From NCBI GenBank assembly GCA_903901395.1, contig CAIUQW010000404.1, forward strand, positions 1-8,935: a stretch of 8,935 nucleotides of DNA. The letters are read 5' to 3'. This DNA is from an uncultured Chlorobiales bacterium. Its GTDB lineage: Bacteria; Bacteroidota; Chlorobiia; Chlorobiales; Chlorobiaceae. Within the stretch, counting starts at the first letter, position 1, and the number at the start of each line of letters is the position of its first letter. The notes beneath the pieces are model-generated. The model saw nothing but the letters and a program-made list of their open reading frames with translations, was not told where the DNA came from and did not search any database. Shown in pieces: positions 5,467 to 8,935 of this stretch. A program made the position numbers and the translations under genes.

Positions 5467-5502
5467 AAACCAACAGTTTGAGGTTCTGTCAGACGAAATC
5501 CC

Positions 5503-7278
5503 TTATCGCGCGGCCTCCTCGACGTTCCGGCTTCCCTTGGCGCTGTTGAAGGCGTCGAGCAGCTCGCTGTCGCGCTTGTAAACATCATCCCTGAAACTGA
5601 CTTTTTCGCCATCAGCGAAGGCAGTCTGATAGAGGAAATAGACCGGCACCTTGACCGGAAGCAGCACCGTGCTCGTCTTGCCGGTGTCGATTGCCGCTTC
5701 GATCTTCTTCAGGTTCCATTTTACCGAATCACGCAGCAGATACTCGGCCAGTTCGAGTGGACGGTCAACCCTGACGCATCCGTGGCTGTAGGCCCGTCGG
5801 CTTCGTTCAAAAAGCGGCTTGGTCGGCGTGTCGTGCATGTACACCGTGAAGCGGTTCGGCATGTTGAACTTGATCCTGCCGAGCGAACCGTCGTCGCCCG
5901 ATGCCTGTACGAGTCGGTAGGGCAATCCTCCACTCTCGTACTGCGCCCAGTTCACCGTGCGAGGATCGACCGGCTTGCCGTTCGCGTCCACGACGCTCAA
6001 CTGGTTCTTCTTCAGGTAGTTGATGTTTTTCCGGATGGCGGGAATGGACTCCTTGACGAGAATGCCCGACGGGATCACCCAGTGAGGATTGAAAATGACG
6101 GACTGTATGGCGGCTCCGAAAATCGGGGTCTGCAAGTCGGGCTTGCCTACGATGACCCGTGAATTCCAGCGAACCTTGTTCTCTTCGACGTAGACGACCG
6201 AGAATGAGGGAATGTTGACCATCACGCGGGTCTTGCCCAGTTTACCGGAGTACCAGCGAAGGCGTTCGAGATTGAGGCGTATCTGATCGATCCTCAATGC
6301 CGCCGGATAATTCATGGCGTTGAGGGTTTCCATGCCGACGACGCCGTCAACCGACAGACCGTGCCGTTGCTGAAAGGCTTTCACCGCGTCGAACAGCTCT
6401 TCGGTGTAAGTCTGTCCGGAAGTTACGGAAACAGAAGGTAATGCGGTTGCTGATGCGGAGAGCGCGGAATCGGCTGAAGCGGCATCGTTCCGAACCTCCG
6501 CCGTATCCGCCGCCAGATCGCCCGATACGATGAGTCGCTCGCGAATCTGCGGGATGCGGCTGTCGAGCTGACCGACCTTTTCGATCCTCGGCCCCGCGGG
6601 AACGGCGTGCCATCCGCCTTCAGCGGCGATCTTGCGGTAACGCGCAAGCGCTTTGCGCAACGCGAGATACTCCGGCGACGAGGGCCTCAGCTCCGCGATC
6701 ATCTCGGGAAAGCGGCTGCCCATGACCGCCGTCATCAGCATCTGGTCGTAATTCTTGCCGGGCTTCGAGGTCGCGATGTTCCAGTTCGGATCGAGCGACC
6801 TTGGATCGACCTTGCCCGAGCGCATGTGCGAGAGCAGCGTGAAGACGGCGTCGGTCATCAAAAGATCGGCCCGCGCCTTCAGCGCCGGAGAGTCGGGGGG
6901 ATTGTCGGCGAATTTCCTGATTTCGTCGTAATGGTAATCGGATCGCTTGAGGCCGTCGCTGGAGCTTTCACCGATCACCTCGACAAGGCGCTCGATGGCC
7001 TGCCGGTTCGTCCACGCGAGGCGATAGTTCATCGCCCGGTAAAATCGCTGCAAATCTCTGTCGATTCCGAGACGTCCGGGAGCGGAGGCGGCATCCAACT
7101 GTTCGAGACGGTCGAGAGCGCTCTTCAGGTGGAGCCTGACCGTCGGGTCAGGCAGGCGGATGGTGGTGCTGTCGGCGGCTTGAGCCTGAACCGGCAACGC
7201 AAGAGTGATGACCGGCAGCAGCGCGAACCAGAGCAATACGATGGGCGACATCGATTGTTTATGCAGGGTTATACTCAT
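5503..7278 (-). CDS. L,D-transpeptidase, YcbB/LdtD type
   Basis: A periplasmic enzyme expected to form 3-3 (mDap-mDap) peptidoglycan cross-links, 591 aa, near the usual length of about 600. Residues 1-34 form a signal sequence ending VQAQA, perhaps uncleaved. Residues about 40-230 are the N-terminal helical scaffold (QRFYRAMNYRLAW; HYDEIRKF; LLMTDAVFTLLSHMRSGKVD). A low-complexity Ala/Ser/Asp segment lies near 260-290. Residues 292-320 are a peptidoglycan-binding domain (AVKAFQQRHGLSVDGVVG). The YkuD domain spans about 349-510, with the capping insertion and the catalytic block SHGCVRV; the nucleophile is Cys501, with His499 and the conserved MHD His482 nearby. All key residues are present. 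I chose the ATG at 7278, which overlaps the upstream transpeptidase by 20 nt and follows GGTGGAGGGG. The ATG at 7251 would leave no basic residues before the hydrophobic core, and starts upstream of 7278 lie deep in the neighbour. Translational coupling is likely. Confidence 0.93.
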   Translation of the reverse strand: MSITLHKQSMSPIVLLWFALLPVITLALPVQAQAADSTTIRLPDPTVRLHLKSALDRLEQLDAASAPGRLGIDRDLQRFYRAMNYRLAWTNRQAIERLVEVIGESSSDGLKRSDYHYDEIRKFADNPPDSPALKARADLLMTDAVFTLLSHMRSGKVDPRSLDPNWNIATSKPGKNYDQMLMTAVMGSRFPEMIAELRPSSPEYLALRKALARYRKIAAEGGWHAVPAGPRIEKVGQLDSRIPQIRERLIVSGDLAADTAEVRNDAASADSALSASATALPSVSVTSGQTYTEELFDAVKAFQQRHGLSVDGVVGMETLNAMNYPAALRIDQIRLNLERLRWYSGKLGKTRVMVNIPSFSVVYVEENKVRWNSRVIVGKPDLQTPIFGAAIQSVIFNPHWVIPSGILVKESIPAIRKNINYLKKNQLSVVDANGKPVDPRTVNWAQYESGGLPYRLVQASGDDGSLGRIKFNMPNRFTVYMHDTPTKPLFERSRRAYSHGCVRVDRPLELAEYLLRDSVKWNLKKIEAAIDTGKTSTVLLPVKVPVYFLYQTAFADGEKVSFRDDVYKRDSELLDAFNSAKGSRNVEEAAR

Positions 7279-7984
7279 CCCCTCCACCAAGCGCAAGTTC
7301 GGGATTGAGCACGACCGAACTGGAGGCATAATCCTGTCCGTCATGATAAATAAAGAGGCAGGTGCCATCCTTGATCAGGTCGATCACCTCCTGATACTCG
7401 TTCATCGAGAGCGCCGGGCACCCCTGGCTGCGGCCAAGGTGGCCGGTTTGCCTGATGTACTCCTCGGACACGTAATTCGCGCCGTGAATCACAATGCTGC
7501 GACTCTCCGCCATGTCGTTGATTCCCGGATCGAGACCTTTCAGCACGAGCGAGTAACCGTTCTTGCCGATATAAGTGTTTTCTGTAAGATAGAAGCCGAG
7601 ACTGCTCTTGTTCGAGCCGGGCTGGTTGGAAAAGCTGGTCGCCATGACATCGCCGCTCCCCTTTCCATGAGCCACGAGCGCTGACTGAAGCACGATGCCG
7701 CTATTGACGTCGATGATAAAGAGACGTTTGCTGTCGGAGGGTTTGTTGAAATCGATCAGAGTGATGAGACCTTCGCGGCGGATAAGTCCCTGCCGTTTGA
7801 GGTTATAGTAGCCTTGCAGGGCGAGCTGAAGGGCTCTTGGATCAATATCGCTGTCCCGTTCGATGGAGTCGATAACCGAAGCCATCCGCCGGGTTGCCGG
7901 GTATTCGTCGAGCGTGAGAGTGCTGCCGGTCACGGGCAGAGCCATGCACAGCATAAGGGCAAAGGTGAATCCTCTTTTTTTCAT
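7259..7984 (-). CDS. murein L,D-transpeptidase catalytic-domain protein, YkuD_2 type
   Basis: A 241-residue exported protein of the YkuD_2 family, related to L,D-transpeptidases and probably acting on peptide stems of murein in the periplasm. Residues 1-21 (MKKRGFTFALMLCMALPVTG) are a signal peptide. A helical part (ALQLALQGYYNLKRQGLI) precedes the catalytic domain. That domain shows the conserved order LITLIDFNKPSDSKRLFIID, LVAHGKGSG, SSLGFYLT, IVIHGANYV with His167, and GRSQGCPAL with the nucleophile Cys189. The start was chosen at 7984 because AAGGA lies 8 nt upstream; the frame continues upstream only to a weak TTG at 8011. It overlaps the YcbB-type gene by 20 nt, so the two are surely one operon. 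Members of this family are often annotated only as hypothetical. Whether this one cross-links, hydrolyses or attaches proteins to murein cannot be told from sequence. Confidence 0.9.
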   Translation of the reverse strand: MKKRGFTFALMLCMALPVTGSTLTLDEYPATRRMASVIDSIERDSDIDPRALQLALQGYYNLKRQGLIRREGLITLIDFNKPSDSKRLFIIDVNSGIVLQSALVAHGKGSGDVMATSFSNQPGSNKSSLGFYLTENTYIGKNGYSLVLKGLDPGINDMAESRSIVIHGANYVSEEYIRQTGHLGRSQGCPALSMNEYQEVIDLIKDGTCLFIYHDGQDYASSSVVLNPELALGGGDEYNPA

Positions 7985-8217
7985 ACACATATTCCTTGAT
8001 AGCAGGGCCAAAGCTCCCGCGTCATACTATTCTTTCAGTCGTTACATAAAATCGGCAACATCCGGGCAGGAGAGGCGGGATGGGAAAAGGGTCCTGCGCG
8101 ATGGCCGTGCCGGTGCGTCCGGCAGGCTTTATTAAATTTCTGTAAAGATAAACCTTTTTTCGGAGGGGCAAAACGACTGCGACAGACGGATTACTCCAAG
8201 CGCCGTAACTTTATACA
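7985..8217 (-). promoter_or_regulatory. upstream region of the transpeptidase operon
   Basis: This 233-bp gap separates the membrane-protein gene from the transpeptidase pair and probably carries the operon promoter. I see no confident -35/-10 pair. A 6-bp hairpin, TGCCGG/CCGGCA, with a 5-nt loop occupies 8108-8124. It is followed by a T/A-rich tail only on the plus strand. An A-run (complement of TTTTTT at 8155-8160) and TTTACA/TTTAAT-like words lie on the minus strand near 8135-8160. No small gene is evident. Confidence 0.3.
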
Positions 8218-8799
8218 TTAACGGCTCATACCGTGATCGCTCTGGAAGCGCACCTCCGCCCCGGCGATGCGGGAGTTCAGCATGATCCGCTGCCGCGATG
8301 GCCAGTAGTTGAACATCAGAATGCTCAGCGACTCCCAGATCGACACCCATGCCGCGATGGTCACGCCTTCGTCGAAAACCCGCCGGTACACCAGTCGCCG
8401 CGAATCGGAAGAAATTGCCGTGGAAAGCCATAACGAGAGAAACAGCAACACGATACCGGCAAGGAAAAAGAGCAGCGCTTTTCTCAGAAGCCGCCGCATC
8501 GTGGCCGATTCGAGTTCACGCTGGTAGATGAAAAACTTCCGCAGACTGGTGCGGATGCGCTCCTGAAGCTCCTCGGAGGGCACAGCGTCGAGCGTGATGC
8601 GGATGATGAAATCGACCCGCCCGATTTCACGCACGCAATCGAGCAGGTAGGCGGCCAGCTCCTCGTCGAGGTCTTTGCGGTGATAAGGCGCCTGCTTGTC
8701 GAAATCCTCATACAGCTCCTCCACCTTCGACGCATAGCCATCGATGGCGACGAAACCATCGTCCGACCGGTCGTACCGTTCAAGAATGTTCTTTTTCAT
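8218..8799 (-). CDS. hypothetical membrane protein with two transmembrane helices, 193 aa
   Basis: A cytoplasmic N-terminal domain of about 105 residues is strongly acidic at first (RYDRSDDGFVAIDG, KVEELYEDFD). It continues as helices and strands (YLLDCVREIGRVDFIIRITL, SEELQERIRTSLRKFFIYQ). A basic linker (MRRLLRKA) precedes transmembrane helix 1 (about 107-128, rich in Leu, Phe, Ala). After a short connecting loop with SSDSRRLVYRRVF comes helix 2 (about 145-165, ending MFNYWPSRQR) and a final cytoplasmic tail. By the positive-inside rule the N- and C-termini face the cytoplasm. I do not recognise a named family; the compact domain and intact frame argue for a real conserved gene. The ATG at 8799 has no clear ribosome site, and an in-frame stop shortly upstream leaves little alternative. 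It lies 233 bp before the transpeptidase operon on the same strand, so co-transcription is possible but unproven. Confidence 0.78.
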   Translation of the reverse strand: MKKNILERYDRSDDGFVAIDGYASKVEELYEDFDKQAPYHRKDLDEELAAYLLDCVREIGRVDFIIRITLDAVPSEELQERIRTSLRKFFIYQRELESATMRRLLRKALLFFLAGIVLLFLSLWLSTAISSDSRRLVYRRVFDEGVTIAAWVSIWESLSILMFNYWPSRQRIMLNSRIAGAEVRFQSDHGMSR

Positions 8800-8850
8800 A
8801 GCCGTCAGCCGTCATCATCGTGAACAGAGATGCCACGCATTGCAACCGGA

Positions 8851-8883
8851 GGCGAGCGGATCTCAGCACAAGAGCCGCTCGCC
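8851..8883 (-). terminator. hairpin after the right-edge gene, possible terminator
   Basis: GGCGAGCGG (8851-8859) and CCGCTCGCC (8875-8883) are perfect 9-bp inverted repeats, extended by CTC/GAG after a 2-nt bulge. It lies about 8 nt beyond the stop codon at 8892-8894 on the minus strand. No T-run follows, so it may work with Rho or as an mRNA 3'-end stabiliser. Confidence 0.55.
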
Positions 8884-8891
8884 CGGATGCC

Positions 8892-8935
8892 TTACTTTCC
8901 GCTGCCCGAAACGAACTGCCAGCGGGAGCTGACCG
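8892..8935 (-). CDS. C-terminal end of an unidentified gene, cut by window edge
   Basis: The minus strand reads VSSRWQFVSGSGK followed by TAA at 8894-8892. The codons look like a natural protein end, and a strong hairpin follows directly. The gene body lies beyond the window and only about 13 residues are visible, so nothing can be said about function. Confidence 0.45.
   Translation of the reverse strand, partial: VSSRWQFVSGSGK

Noticed and set aside
5086..5612. Alternative frames on both strands over the SRPBCC gene
   Set aside because: Only the 4999-5466 frame gives the helix-grip pattern; the others are Arg/Ser-rich and typical of out-of-frame reading.
6607..7684. Long plus-strand frames opposite the transpeptidase genes
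   Set aside because: They are high-GC shadow frames; the minus strand contains complete signal peptides and catalytic motifs.
1..8935. CRISPR array, tRNA, rRNA or toxin-antitoxin/defence locus
   Set aside because: I saw no regularly spaced repeats, no cloverleaf and no rRNA-like stretch. The small operon at 781-1559 resembles a sigma-type regulator rather than a toxin pair.

Overview
The window reads as chromosomal DNA of a Gram-negative bacterium with moderately high GC. It has long GC-rich coding genes with weak Shine-Dalgarno sites, two exported L,D-transpeptidases and a PEP-CTERM protein. My best guess is a green sulfur bacterium (Chlorobiaceae, Chlorobaculum-like). That rests on the general look of the proteins, because no diagnostic gene (reaction centre, rRNA) is present.

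Left third (1-2730) is a degraded, AT-richer island. It opens with the 5' part of a frameshifted IS256-family transposase on the minus strand (1-451). Next comes a small minus-strand operon of a divergent ECF-sigma-like protein (1083-1529) and a 91-residue unknown protein (781-1056), ending near a strong palindrome at 687-718. After an apparent gene scrap (1665-1804) lies a second IS256 relic (1785-2586). Its transposase has lost internal blocks, carries several frame breaks and stops, and is interrupted by a GC-rich hairpin resembling the one at 687-718.

Middle (2900-4930): an unknown mostly helical protein on the minus strand (2903-3319), a divergently read exported protein of unknown function (3548-4111), and a secreted beta-rich protein with a C-terminal PEP-CTERM sorting signal (4228-4929).

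Right half (4999-8894) is read entirely on the minus strand and is compact and intact. In transcription order it holds a two-helix membrane protein (8799-8218), a YkuD_2-type L,D-transpeptidase (7984-7259), a YcbB/LdtD-type L,D-transpeptidase overlapping it by 20 nt (7278-5503), and a SRPBCC lipid/ligand-binding-fold protein (5466-4999). The last residues of another minus-strand gene enter at the right edge (8892-8935). The transpeptidase pair looks like a peptidoglycan-remodelling operon acting in the periplasm.

I found no CRISPR array, tRNA, rRNA or clearly new multi-gene defence system. The points most worth a second look are the sigma-like gene with its tiny partner, the two related hairpins around it, and the pairing of two different L,D-transpeptidase families.
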